A DNA stretch of 64,000 nucleotides. It comes from Kitasatospora setae KM-6054 (GTDB lineage: Bacteria > Actinomycetota > Actinomycetes > Streptomycetales > Streptomycetaceae). The notes beneath the pieces were generated by a model, which worked only from the letters and a program-made list of their open reading frames with translations, ran no database searches and was not told the DNA's origin. This document shows positions 29,323 through 36,842 of this stretch, one piece after another (position 1 is the first letter of the stretch; each line of letters begins with the position of its first letter). Both the position numbers and the translations under genes were made by a program. Location: the NCBI RefSeq assembly GCF_000269985.1, contig NC_016109.1:3162001-3226000 (forward strand), written 5' to 3'.

Positions 29323-30735
29323 TCAGTCCCTGCGGGCCGGCCGGCTCGTCCGGCGGCGTTGCTGCTTGGGCAGCTCGACCTCGGTGCGGATGTTGATCCG
29401 CACCGTGATCTCGGCGCCGCCGAGGACGGCGGAGCGGCCGAGCAGCACCTCGCCGCCGGTGCCCTCGGCGAGCTTGCGGACGATGTCCAGGCCGAGGCCG
29501 GTGGAGCCCTCGCCGCCGTGTCCGGCGCCGCGGCGGATGGCCTGGGCCGGGTCGGTGAAGCCTGGTCCGGCGTCGCCGACCAGGAGCACGACGGCGCCCT
29601 CGGTGGCGACCAGGTCGACGGCGAAGGCGGTGCCGACGGCGGTGTGCCGGAAGACGTTGCCGAGCAGCGCGTCGACGGCGGCGGCCAGGTCGCCGCGCTG
29701 CACCGGGACGGGCGCGGGCGCCTCGTCGCCGGCCAGCCGCCAGGGCCGTCCCTCGTCCTCGGCGAGCGCGGACCAGAAGGCGACCCGGTCGCGGAGCACC
29801 TCGACGGCGTCGCAGCCGAGGGCGACCGGTGGGGCGTCCTCGGGCTGGCGGCGGGCGGTGCGGATGATCTGGTCGACCTCGCGCTCCAGCTGGGAGACCG
29901 CGTGCCGGGTGGCGTCGGCGGCGTCGCCGTGGCCGAGTGCGGCGGCGTTGAGCCGGAGCACGGTGAGCGGGGTGCGCAGCCGGTGCGACAGGTCGGCGGC
30001 GAGCTCCCGTTCGGCGGCGAGCAGGTGGACGACCCGGTCGGCCATCGCGTTGAACGCGTAGGCGGCTTCCCGGAGCTCCTCGGGCGCGCCCGCCGCCTCC
30101 CGCCCCTCGACCGGGACCCGGACCGAGAGGTTGCCGGAGCCGAGCGAGCGGGCGGCGGTGGCGAGGCGGCGGGCGGAGCGGATGATCCGGGTGCCCATCC
30201 GGTCGGCGACCGCGACGGACACCGCGACCAGGGCGAGCGCGACGCCGGAGAGCACCAGCCAGGCGGTGCCGACGCCGCGCGACAGGTCGGCGTTCGGGAT
30301 GAACACCTCGACCATGGCGATCCCGCCGCGGTCGACGGCGACCGGCTGGAGCAGCACGTAGCCGCCGGCCACCCGGGCGGTGCCGGAGTGGACGGTGGGG
30401 GTGACGCCCTGCGGGTCGGTGCTGGGCGGCGGCTGGTCGTTGTCGGTCCGGGCCGGGCCGACCGTGATGCCGCCGGGGAGGTGGACGGCGAGCCGCTCCC
30501 GGGTGCCGGCGTCGGTGGAGGCCATCGCCTTGGCGACGGCCTGCTGGTCGGTGGTGATGGCCAGGGCCGGGCCGAGCGCGGCGGCCTGCCGTTCGGCGGC
30601 GGTGAACGCCCGGTCGCGGGCGGTCTGCTGGACCATCAGGCCGAGCGGGATGAGGAACGCCAGCGCGACCATGACGGTGCCGGCGATGGCGGCCTTGACC
30701 ATCGCCCAGCGCAGCGAGCGGAGGATGCGTTTCAC
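29323..30735 (-). CDS. Sensor histidine kinase
   Basis: The 470-aa kinase has two membrane segments (about 13-35 and 157-177) flanking an extracytoplasmic sensor loop. It continues with a HAMP-like linker, the phosphoacceptor H251 in AADLSHRLRTPLTVLRLN, the N box DALLGNVFRHTA, and the G boxes DAGPGFTD and STGLGLDI. The loop carries no recognisable ligand domain. It follows the response regulator gene by 4 nt, so the pair is one operon. The C-terminal KQQRRRTSRPARRD tail is strongly basic. Confidence 0.93.
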   Translation of the reverse strand: MKRILRSLRWAMVKAAIAGTVMVALAFLIPLGLMVQQTARDRAFTAAERQAAALGPALAITTDQQAVAKAMASTDAGTRERLAVHLPGGITVGPARTDNDQPPPSTDPQGVTPTVHSGTARVAGGYVLLQPVAVDRGGIAMVEVFIPNADLSRGVGTAWLVLSGVALALVAVSVAVADRMGTRIIRSARRLATAARSLGSGNLSVRVPVEGREAAGAPEELREAAYAFNAMADRVVHLLAAERELAADLSHRLRTPLTVLRLNAAALGHGDAADATRHAVSQLEREVDQIIRTARRQPEDAPPVALGCDAVEVLRDRVAFWSALAEDEGRPWRLAGDEAPAPVPVQRGDLAAAVDALLGNVFRHTAVGTAFAVDLVATEGAVVLLVGDAGPGFTDPAQAIRRGAGHGGEGSTGLGLDIVRKLAEGTGGEVLLGRSAVLGGAEITVRINIRTEVELPKQQRRRTSRPARRD

Positions 30736-30739
30736 GTCG

Positions 30740-31435
30740 TCACCCGACCGGTCCGCTGGGGGCTTCCAGGCGGACGCCGACGCCGCGCACGGTGTGCAGG
30801 TAGCGCGGGTTGGAGGCGGTCTCGCCGAGTTTGCGGCGCAGCCAGGACAGGTGGACGTCGATGGTCTGGTCCCCTCCGTAGGTCTGCCGCCACACCTCGG
30901 CGAGGATCTCCTTGCGCGGGACGACCACGCCGGGGCGGGCGGCGAGGAAGGCCAGCAGGTCGAACTCGCGTCGGGTGAGGTCGAGCCGCTGCCCGTCCAG
31001 CAGGGCCTCGCGGCGCTGCGGGTCGATGGCGAGGCCGCCGACCCGGAGGATCTGCGGGGCCATCAGCGCGCCGCCGCCCAGTCGGCGCAGGACGGCCGCC
31101 ATCCGGGCCGTGAGGTGCTCACCGGAGAAAGGTTTCACCAGGTAGTCGTCGGCGCCGTCGTTCAGCAGCCGGACGATCTCCGCCTCGTCGTCCCGCGCGG
31201 TGGAGATGATCACCGGGACGTTGGTCAGGCCGCGGATCATCTTGAGCGCCTCGCTGCCGTCCAGATCGGGCAGGCCCAGATCGAGGACCACCAGGTCGCA
31301 GCCGACCTGGGCGACTTCGCGCAGGGCCTCCAGGGCGGTGCCGACGGAGCGCACGGCGTGGCCGGTGTCGGCCAGATGGCGGATCAGGGCGGAACGCACA
31401 AAGGGGTCGTCCTCGACCACAAGCACTGTTGCCAT
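30740..31435 (-). CDS. OmpR-family response regulator
   Basis: The 231-aa protein has a receiver domain with D9/D10, phosphoacceptor D52 (VVLDLGLP), T79 and K101 (LVKPFSG), then an OmpR-type winged helix (about 128-225, with LTRREFDLLAFLAARPG and TIDVHLSWLRRKLG). Its cognate kinase gene follows immediately. Three alternating GAAGCT/AGCTTC half-sites at 31508-31530 in the upstream region are candidate self-binding sites. Confidence 0.94.
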   Translation of the reverse strand: MATVLVVEDDPFVRSALIRHLADTGHAVRSVGTALEALREVAQVGCDLVVLDLGLPDLDGSEALKMIRGLTNVPVIISTARDDEAEIVRLLNDGADDYLVKPFSGEHLTARMAAVLRRLGGGALMAPQILRVGGLAIDPQRREALLDGQRLDLTRREFDLLAFLAARPGVVVPRKEILAEVWRQTYGGDQTIDVHLSWLRRKLGETASNPRYLHTVRGVGVRLEAPSGPVG

Positions 31436-31507
31436 GGGGCTGCACGGTACGGCATCGGGGCGGACTGGTCTGTACCTCGGGGGGTTCGCATGCGGGCGGA
31501 ACGGGCA

Positions 31508-31530
31508 GAAGCTTGAGCTTCCCTGAAGCT
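31508..31530. promoter_or_regulatory. Triple half-site cluster between the regulator and a secreted-protein gene
   Basis: GAAGCT (31508-31513), AGCTTC (31516-31521) and GAAGCT (31525-31530) form two overlapping 6-bp dyads. The cluster lies between the divergent response-regulator gene and 31615-32199, a natural target for the OmpR-type regulator. Confidence 0.55.
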
Positions 31531-31614
31531 AGGCGCTCTTTTTCCACAAGGTTTCTGCGGATTCCCCGGCCCGCTGACCTGGTTGTGACCTTCGTACGGC
31601 AGGATGGGCCCGCG

Positions 31615-32199
31615 ATGCGGAGCGGACTGGTTCAACTGGGCGCCTGGACGGCGGCTACCGGAGCGGCGGTGGCGCTGTCCTGGCTCGGCGTGCACGCGGT
31701 GCTCGTCGACACGGTGTTCGAGCAGCCGGTGGCGATACAGCTGCCCTCGGTGACTGCCACCAAGCAGGCGGGGACGGGCACCCCGGCGCCGCCCACGACC
31801 GATCCGCCGCCCTCGGCGGCGGCCCCCAGCCCGGACCCGACCCCGCCGGCCGGGACCGGCACGGTGACCGGCTCGGGGACCGGCTCGGGGACGAACGGCG
31901 GCACCGGCTCGGGGGCGGGCACGCCCGCCACCGGCACGCCGACCCGGAAGAACGTCGTCAGCACCCCGCCCAGCACGGTGCACAGCTACCCGGTGCTCGG
32001 CGGCCGGGTCGCGCTCGACCAGCGGCCCACCGAGGCCCGGCTGGTGTCGGCGGTGCCGGAGGCCGGCTGGTCGATGCAGGTCTGGCACGGCGACCAGTGG
32101 CTGCGGGTGGACTTCTCCAAGGGCGACCGGGTCTCCTCGGTGATCGTGTCCTGGAACGGGCACGAGCCGGACGTGCAGACCGCGATCATCGGCAACTGA
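31615..32199 (+). CDS. Secreted or membrane-anchored protein of unknown function
   Basis: The 194-aa protein has an N-terminal hydrophobic segment (about 8-32) acting as signal or anchor. A Thr/Pro/Gly/Ser-rich linker follows (about 50-110, with GTGSGTGSGTNGGTGSG). It ends in a small folded C-terminal domain (about 122-194) containing WSMQVWHGDQWLRVDFSKGDRVSSVIVSWNG. It is divergent from the two-component operon and may be its target. No family is recognised. AGGATGGG precedes the ATG. Confidence 0.7.
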   Translation: MRSGLVQLGAWTAATGAAVALSWLGVHAVLVDTVFEQPVAIQLPSVTATKQAGTGTPAPPTTDPPPSAAAPSPDPTPPAGTGTVTGSGTGSGTNGGTGSGAGTPATGTPTRKNVVSTPPSTVHSYPVLGGRVALDQRPTEARLVSAVPEAGWSMQVWHGDQWLRVDFSKGDRVSSVIVSWNGHEPDVQTAIIGN

Positions 32200-32331
32200 C
32201 CGGCCCGACCGCCCCACCCCGCCCCCGCCCAGCGGACCCCGCCGCGGCCGCGCCGGGCTGACGCGCGGGCCGGCCCGGCCGCACAATGTCGCTCGACGCC
32301 CGACCGCCCGCCGCACCCCCGGAGCCGCCCC

Positions 32332-32823
32332 GTGCCCCCGCAGCCCGACGCCATCGACGCGCTGGACGGAAAGCTGATCCGGCTGCTCGCCGAGGAGCCG
32401 CGGATCGGCGTGCTGGAGTGCTCGCGCCGCCTGCAGGTGGCGCGCGGCACGGTGCAGGCCCGGCTGGACCGGCTGCAGGCGCGCGGGGTGATCGGCGGGT
32501 TCGGCCCGCAGGTGGACCCGGCGGCGCTCGGCTACCCGGTGACGGCGTTCGCGACGCTGGAGATCTCGCAGGGGCAGGGCGCGGACGTCCGGGCGCACCT
32601 GGCGGCGGTGCCGGAGGTGCTGGAGCTGCACACCATCACCGGCCACGGGGACATGCTGGTGCGGATCGTGGCCCGGTCGAACGCGGACCTGCAGCGGGTG
32701 ATCGACCGGGTGGTGGGCTTCGACGGAATCGTCCGGGCGTCCACCGCGATCGCGCTGGAGAACCCGGTGCCGTTCCGGATCCTGCCGCTGGTGGAGCAGG
32801 CCGCGGCCGGCAGCGGCCCCTGA
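32332..32823 (+). CDS. Lrp/AsnC family transcriptional regulator
   Basis: The 163-aa regulator has an N-terminal HTH (DALDGKLIRLLAEEPRIGVLECSRRLQVARGTVQARLDRL) and a C-terminal RAM ligand-binding domain (about 68-150, with VTAFATLEIS, HTITGHGDMLVRI and DRVVGFDGIVRASTAIAL). Such regulators respond to amino acids or aromatic intermediates. In some streptomycetes an Lrp protein at this map position controls 4-hydroxyphenylpyruvate dioxygenase, but no such gene is beside this one. The start is GTG at 32332. Confidence 0.9.
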   Translation: MPPQPDAIDALDGKLIRLLAEEPRIGVLECSRRLQVARGTVQARLDRLQARGVIGGFGPQVDPAALGYPVTAFATLEISQGQGADVRAHLAAVPEVLELHTITGHGDMLVRIVARSNADLQRVIDRVVGFDGIVRASTAIALENPVPFRILPLVEQAAAGSGP

Positions 32824-32897
32824 GCGGGTCCGGCGCGGGTCCGGCGCGGGTTCGGCGCGGGTCGATCGGGCGCGCCTCCCGACATCGCCCGATTTTT

Positions 32898-32907
32898 GGC
32901 ATATGCC
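32898..32907. promoter_or_regulatory. GGCATATGCC palindrome upstream of an IclR gene
   Basis: A perfect 10-bp palindrome in an AT-rich patch (TTTTTGGCATATGCCTTTTGCC), 30 bp before the small upstream ORF and 125 bp before the IclR start. It is a candidate operator. Confidence 0.5.
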
Positions 32908-32936
32908 TTTTGCCTGTGCACGCAAAGATCGCTGCC

Positions 32937-33035
32937 ATGAGCATACGGATCGCACTCACCGAGTGCCCGCCGGCTTCCCCGCCGTCAACACCGCTCCACC
33001 AAGCGGATGTTGGAACCAGCGGGGGCCGGCCATGA
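32937..33035 (+). CDS. Small upstream ORF overlapping the IclR start
   Basis: A 32-aa ORF (MSIRIALTECPPASPPS...) ends in TGA that shares four bases with the IclR ATG (ATGA, 33032-33035). The overlap suggests translational coupling or a leader-peptide role. No ribosome site is clear. It may be a chance ORF. Confidence 0.4.
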   Translation: MSIRIALTECPPASPPSTPLHQADVGTSGGRP

Positions 33036-33793
33036 ACCGGGCCACCGAGGCCCCGACCACCCTGATCGCCTCCGCGCAGCGCGCCCTGCGGCTGCTGGAG
33101 GCCGCCGCCCGGTACCCGTCGGGCGCCACCGCCAAGCAGCTCGCCCGAGACACCGGGCTGGCCCTCGGCACCACCTACCACCTGCTGCGGACCCTGGTGC
33201 ACGACCGCTACCTGGAGCGCCACGAGGGGCTCTACTGCACCGGGCCCGCGGTGTCCGGGCTGAGCCGGGAGGAGAGTCCGGCGGCCGGCCGGTCCCGGCT
33301 CGACCGGCTGCTCGGCCGGATCGCCCACGAGCTGGCGGCGGCCGTGCACTTCGCCCGCTACAAGGACGGCGAGGTGCAGCTGGTCGCCGCGGCGGCCGCC
33401 CCCGGCGCCCCCACCGTCGACGCCCGGAACTTCCACGCGGCGGCGCACGCCCACGCGGCCGGCAAGACCCTGCTGGCCCTGATGTCCGCCGAGGAGCGGC
33501 GGACCCACCTGCACCGCTACCCGATGGTCCCGTTCACCCCGTACACCCTGCGCGAACCCGCCCACCTGCCGCTGCTGCCCAGACACGGGCCGCAGCGGGC
33601 CGTGCCGATCACCCAGTACCAGGAGTACGCGCTGGGCGCGGCCGGGGCGGCGGTCCCGATCGTGCTGGGCAGCGGGCTGGCGGCGGTCGCGGTGTCGCTG
33701 CCGATGTCCCAGGCGCACCGTTTACCGCAGGTCGCCGCGCAACTGCGGGTCCGGGTCGGGGATGACCTGGTGACCGCCGCGTTCGGCCTGTAG
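33032..33793 (+). CDS. IclR family transcriptional regulator
   Basis: The 253-aa protein has an IclR-type winged helix (about 12-72, ASAQRALRLLEAAARYPSGATAKQLARDTGLALGTTYHLLRTL) and an effector-binding domain (about 85-250). The ATG at 33032 overlaps the stop of a 32-aa upstream ORF. An AT-rich patch with a GGCATATGCC palindrome lies upstream. Targets and ligand are unknown. Confidence 0.88.
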   Translation: MNRATEAPTTLIASAQRALRLLEAAARYPSGATAKQLARDTGLALGTTYHLLRTLVHDRYLERHEGLYCTGPAVSGLSREESPAAGRSRLDRLLGRIAHELAAAVHFARYKDGEVQLVAAAAAPGAPTVDARNFHAAAHAHAAGKTLLALMSAEERRTHLHRYPMVPFTPYTLREPAHLPLLPRHGPQRAVPITQYQEYALGAAGAAVPIVLGSGLAAVAVSLPMSQAHRLPQVAAQLRVRVGDDLVTAAFGL

Positions 33794-33889
33794 GCCGCAC
33801 GCCTTCCGGGGGACGACCTGCACGAGGGCCGGGCGCACGGGGGTGCCACGCCCGGTCCCACCTGCCCCGCGCGGGGTCGTGACGGCGCG

Positions 33890-34714
33890 TCAGCAGTGCG
33901 GTACGGCCGCTCCGCTGTTCAGCGCCTGGAGCGCGGCGACCGAGTCGGAGAGGGTGTCCACCGGGATCAGCCGCAGCCCGTCGGGGGTGTTGACCTTGCC
34001 CTGCGCGCACTCGCTGCGCGGCAGCAGGAAGACCGTGGCGCCGGCCGCCCGCGCCGCCTGGGTCTTCAGCGGGATGCCGCCGACCTGGCCGACCCGCCCG
34101 TCCGCGTCGATCGTGCCGGTACCGGCCACGTCGCGCCCGCCGGTCAGCTCGCCGCCCCGGCCGTCGCCCGCGATCTTGTCGATGATGCCCAGCGCGAGCA
34201 TCTGGCCGCCGCTCGGGCCGCCGATCTCGCCCAGGTTCACGGTGACCTTCACCTGGTCCGGCGACAGGTGCAGGTAGCCCAGCGCCGCCAGGGTGGCGCT
34301 GTCCTGGGACTCCGTCATCTGCTGCTGGGTCGCCTCGTTGGCGTCCTGCGGGTCGCCCTGCGGGTAGACCTCGTCGGTGGGCACCACGGCCCGCTTCGGG
34401 TCGACCCAGGCCGACAGCGCGTCCCAGAGGCTGTTGCGCTTGTCCGGGTTGGTGGCGCTGACGGTGACCACCCGCAGCTGCCCGCTGGTCTCCCGCTGCG
34501 GGGCCCCGCTGATGGTGATCACCCGGGCGCCCTGGTAGCTGCCCAGGGTGTCGGCGGTGTCGCCGGGCGACTCCAGGGTGTAGGGCAGCGGCACGAACGC
34601 GGCCACCGCGAACAGCGCGAGCACCGGCAGCGCGCACAGCGCGAGCGCGCGGCCGCGCGGGGAGGTCAGGGCCGGGGGCAGGTTCCGAGAAGGCACCCCC
34701 GCATCCAAACACAC
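33890..34714 (-). CDS. Membrane-anchored Lon-domain (S16) serine protease, PDZ-less
   Basis: The 274-aa protein has an N-terminal membrane helix (about 24-42) and an outside-facing Lon-type protease domain. GGPSGGQMLALGIID supplies the nucleophilic serine, and GTGTIDADGRVGQVGGIPLKTQAA supplies the dyad lysine. The usual actinobacterial homologue (YlbL/SdrC type) carries a PDZ domain between helix and protease, but here the linker (about 95-145) is too short for one. The annotated start is a GTG with no good SD; a GTG six codons later is possible. Confidence 0.82.
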   Translation of the reverse strand: MCLDAGVPSRNLPPALTSPRGRALALCALPVLALFAVAAFVPLPYTLESPGDTADTLGSYQGARVITISGAPQRETSGQLRVVTVSATNPDKRNSLWDALSAWVDPKRAVVPTDEVYPQGDPQDANEATQQQMTESQDSATLAALGYLHLSPDQVKVTVNLGEIGGPSGGQMLALGIIDKIAGDGRGGELTGGRDVAGTGTIDADGRVGQVGGIPLKTQAARAAGATVFLLPRSECAQGKVNTPDGLRLIPVDTLSDSVAALQALNSGAAVPHC

Positions 34715-34839
34715 CCCGGCACCCGCGCGGGCCCGGCGCGGTACGGCGCCCGGCCCGGCGCGGTACGACGCCCGGCCCGGCGCGGTACGACGCCGGGCTC
34801 GCGCGGCGGGCGGCCGGGGGGCCGGGGCGGCGGCGGGGC

Positions 34840-35490
34840 TCAGCGCAGCGCGTCGGCGACCTCGGTGGCGGCCTCGATCACCCGCGGGCCGACCCGCTCG
34901 GGCACCAGGCCGTTGAGCATCACCACGCCGACGCTGCCCTCGATGCCGCTGAGGCCGATCAGCGCGGCGGCGGCGCCGCTGGCGCCGGACTGCTCCTCGG
35001 CCCGGGTGATCACGCAGCCCTGCTCGGGGCGGCGCTGGCCGGGGAAGCTGCGGGCCTCCAGGATGGCCCGGCCGGCCGCGCTCTCGGAGAGCGGGTGGCG
35101 CAGGCCGGTGCGGTAGGCGACGTGGAAGTCGGTCCAGGTCGGTTCGACCACGGCGACGGCCAGCGCCTCGTTGCCGTCGACCAGGGTGAGGTGGGCGGTG
35201 GCGCCGAGGTCCTCGGCGAGCGAGCGCAGCGCGGGCAGCGCGGCCTCGCGCAGCAGCGGGTGGACGCGGTGGGCGAGCCGGAGCACGCCGAGGCCGACCC
35301 GGGCGCGGCCGCCGATGTCCCGGCGGACCAGGCCGTGCTGTTCCAGGGTGGCGAGCAGTCGGTAGACGACCGTGCGGTTGACGGCCAGTCGGGCCGCCAG
35401 TTCGGTCACGGTCAGCCCGCGTTCGGAATCGGCGAGCAGTTTCAGTACCCGGACACCTCTGTCCAGGGTCTGGGAGGTCTCAGCAGTCAC
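34840..35490 (-). CDS. IclR family transcriptional regulator
   Basis: The 216-aa regulator has the IclR HTH (about 6-66, LDRGVRVLKLLADSERGLTVTELAARLAVNRTVVYRLLATL) and a shortened effector domain ending VGPRVIEAATEVADALR. I start it at GTG 35490, with AAAGGA about 13 nt upstream. It is unrelated in detail to the other IclR protein 1 kb away. The long AT-containing region upstream probably holds its promoter. Confidence 0.87.
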   Translation of the reverse strand: MTAETSQTLDRGVRVLKLLADSERGLTVTELAARLAVNRTVVYRLLATLEQHGLVRRDIGGRARVGLGVLRLAHRVHPLLREAALPALRSLAEDLGATAHLTLVDGNEALAVAVVEPTWTDFHVAYRTGLRHPLSESAAGRAILEARSFPGQRRPEQGCVITRAEEQSGASGAAAALIGLSGIEGSVGVVMLNGLVPERVGPRVIEAATEVADALR

Positions 35491-35883
35491 GAGGCGCCAG
35501 GTCCTTTCCGCGGCGAGTCCGACCCTACGGCACAACTGCCGTGGGCCGCACCGGAATTGATCGCGCGCGGGAAGGGTGTCCAGCGCGGGAGTCCGGCCTC
35601 GGCGACGTCGACAGGGCGCGGGGCTCCGCGGCATCCGTCCGAGCCGGTGGGTGGGGCTCGGACGAATGTGGGAAGACGTTAATGAACGGGGGCGCCCGGG
35701 TGGAAGTGGTTGTCCCGAATTCGGTCATCATCGATGAAAACTCGTGATGAAAAAACGGATAAGGCGCTCATAATTCGCACCCCGGGGGCCCGGGTGTCCG
35801 CTATCTGACCGCCGCCCCCGGCCGACCCGGGCCCGAATCTCCCGCCGGAAGCCCCGTCCGGGCCCTCCGCCCGCGGGGCCCGC
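35491..35883. promoter_or_regulatory. 393-bp intergenic region, partly AT-rich
   Basis: No supported gene. The stretch 35705-35780 is unusually AT-rich for this chromosome and contains a direct repeat GATGAAAA at 35733-35740 and 35746-35753, 13 bp apart. It may hold promoters for the IclR gene. Confidence 0.45.
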
Positions 35884-36342
35884 TCAGAGCAGGTTCCGGC
35901 CGATCGTCCAGAGCACGGCGGCGCCCAGCAGCGCGGTCACCGCGCGCCGGTCCATCCGCAGCTTCCAGTACCGCCCGGCCAGCCCGTGCCGCAGCCGCAC
36001 CGCGTACCAGAGCGCGATGAACGGGATCGCCAGCAGCACCGCCGCGTTGTCGTGCCAGGCGGCGAGCAGGTCGCCGTGCAGCAGGTCGTACGCCATCCGG
36101 GTCCCGCCGCAGCCGGGGCACTGCAGGCCGGTCAGCCTGCGCCACGGGCAGAACGGCAGCCACTGGCCGGGCAGGTGCGGGTTGCGGGTGTAGAGGTACG
36201 CGGAGCCGGCCAGGCCCGCGCCGAGCAGGCCGAGCGGGCCGGCCAGCGGGTGCCGGGGCAGGCGCGGGAAACGCCGACGGCCGGCACCCCCGTCGCGGTC
36301 TTCCGCGGGACGGGGGTGCCGGCCGACCGGTGCGCTGGACAC
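35884..36342 (-). CDS. DUF2752 membrane protein
   Basis: The 152-aa protein has the DUF2752 signature CPGCGGTRMAYDLLHGDLLAAWHDN (starting about residue 75) flanked by three hydrophobic segments. The GTG at 36342 lies 1 nt after the TM2 stop (TGACGTG), so the two are translationally coupled. The family's function is unknown; it is often paired with TM2 or CD225-like proteins. Confidence 0.87.
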   Translation of the reverse strand: MSSAPVGRHPRPAEDRDGGAGRRRFPRLPRHPLAGPLGLLGAGLAGSAYLYTRNPHLPGQWLPFCPWRRLTGLQCPGCGGTRMAYDLLHGDLLAAWHDNAAVLLAIPFIALWYAVRLRHGLAGRYWKLRMDRRAVTALLGAAVLWTIGRNLL

Positions 36343-36343
36343 G

Positions 36344-36589
36344 TCAGGGGCGCAGCACGCGGCCCTGGGCGTCGGTGCGGTTGTCGCTGGTCAGGAAGAG
36401 GATGCCGTCGATCAGCGACCAGATGCCGAAGCCGCCGCAGGTGACCAGCTGGCCGATGGCCATGCCGATGTGGCCGGTGTAGAAGCGGCCGACGCCGAAG
36501 CCGCCGAGGAAGATCTGCAGCAGACCCGCGGTGACCTTCGACTTGTCGGACCACTGGGGCTGGGGCTGCTGCTGGGGCGGGTACGCCAC
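36344..36589 (-). CDS. TM2 domain protein
   Basis: The 81-aa protein has a Pro/Gln-rich N-terminus and the TM2 fold: KVTAGLLQIFLGGFGVGRFY, a short turn, and VTCGGFGIWSLIDGILFLT, ending with a TSDNRTDAQG tail. GTG at 36589 has GAGGAG about 7 nt upstream. It is coupled to the DUF2752 gene. Confidence 0.87.
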   Translation of the reverse strand: MAYPPQQQPQPQWSDKSKVTAGLLQIFLGGFGVGRFYTGHIGMAIGQLVTCGGFGIWSLIDGILFLTSDNRTDAQGRVLRP

Positions 36590-36842
36590 GGTGGGGCTCC
36601 TCAGGAAAATACGGGGACCGGCACGCCGCTCGGGGCGGCGTGCCGACAGGCAGGTAGGCCGCGCGCCGAGGTGCATCCACGCGTGGTGGCCCCCCAGCAC
36701 CGGCACGCGGAAGATTAGCGGATCGTATGACCGAATGTCTCCACACTTCCTCCGCGAGGCCCGGCCCGGTACCCCGCAGGGCTCCCACCAGGGCTTTCCC
36801 GCAGGAGAGTTGACGGAAGACCCGATCACCCCCCGTAACCGG

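Noticed and set aside
29254..30978. A 574-codon plus-strand frame opposite the histidine kinase
   Set aside because: Antisense shadow; the kinase frame holds the H, N and G boxes and overlaps no terminator.
31464..31479. A possible third dre site (ACTGGTCTGTACCTCG)
   Set aside because: Only 12 of 16 bases match and the right half is broken; it precedes a two-component operon with no evident link to GlcNAc. It remains a weak candidate only.
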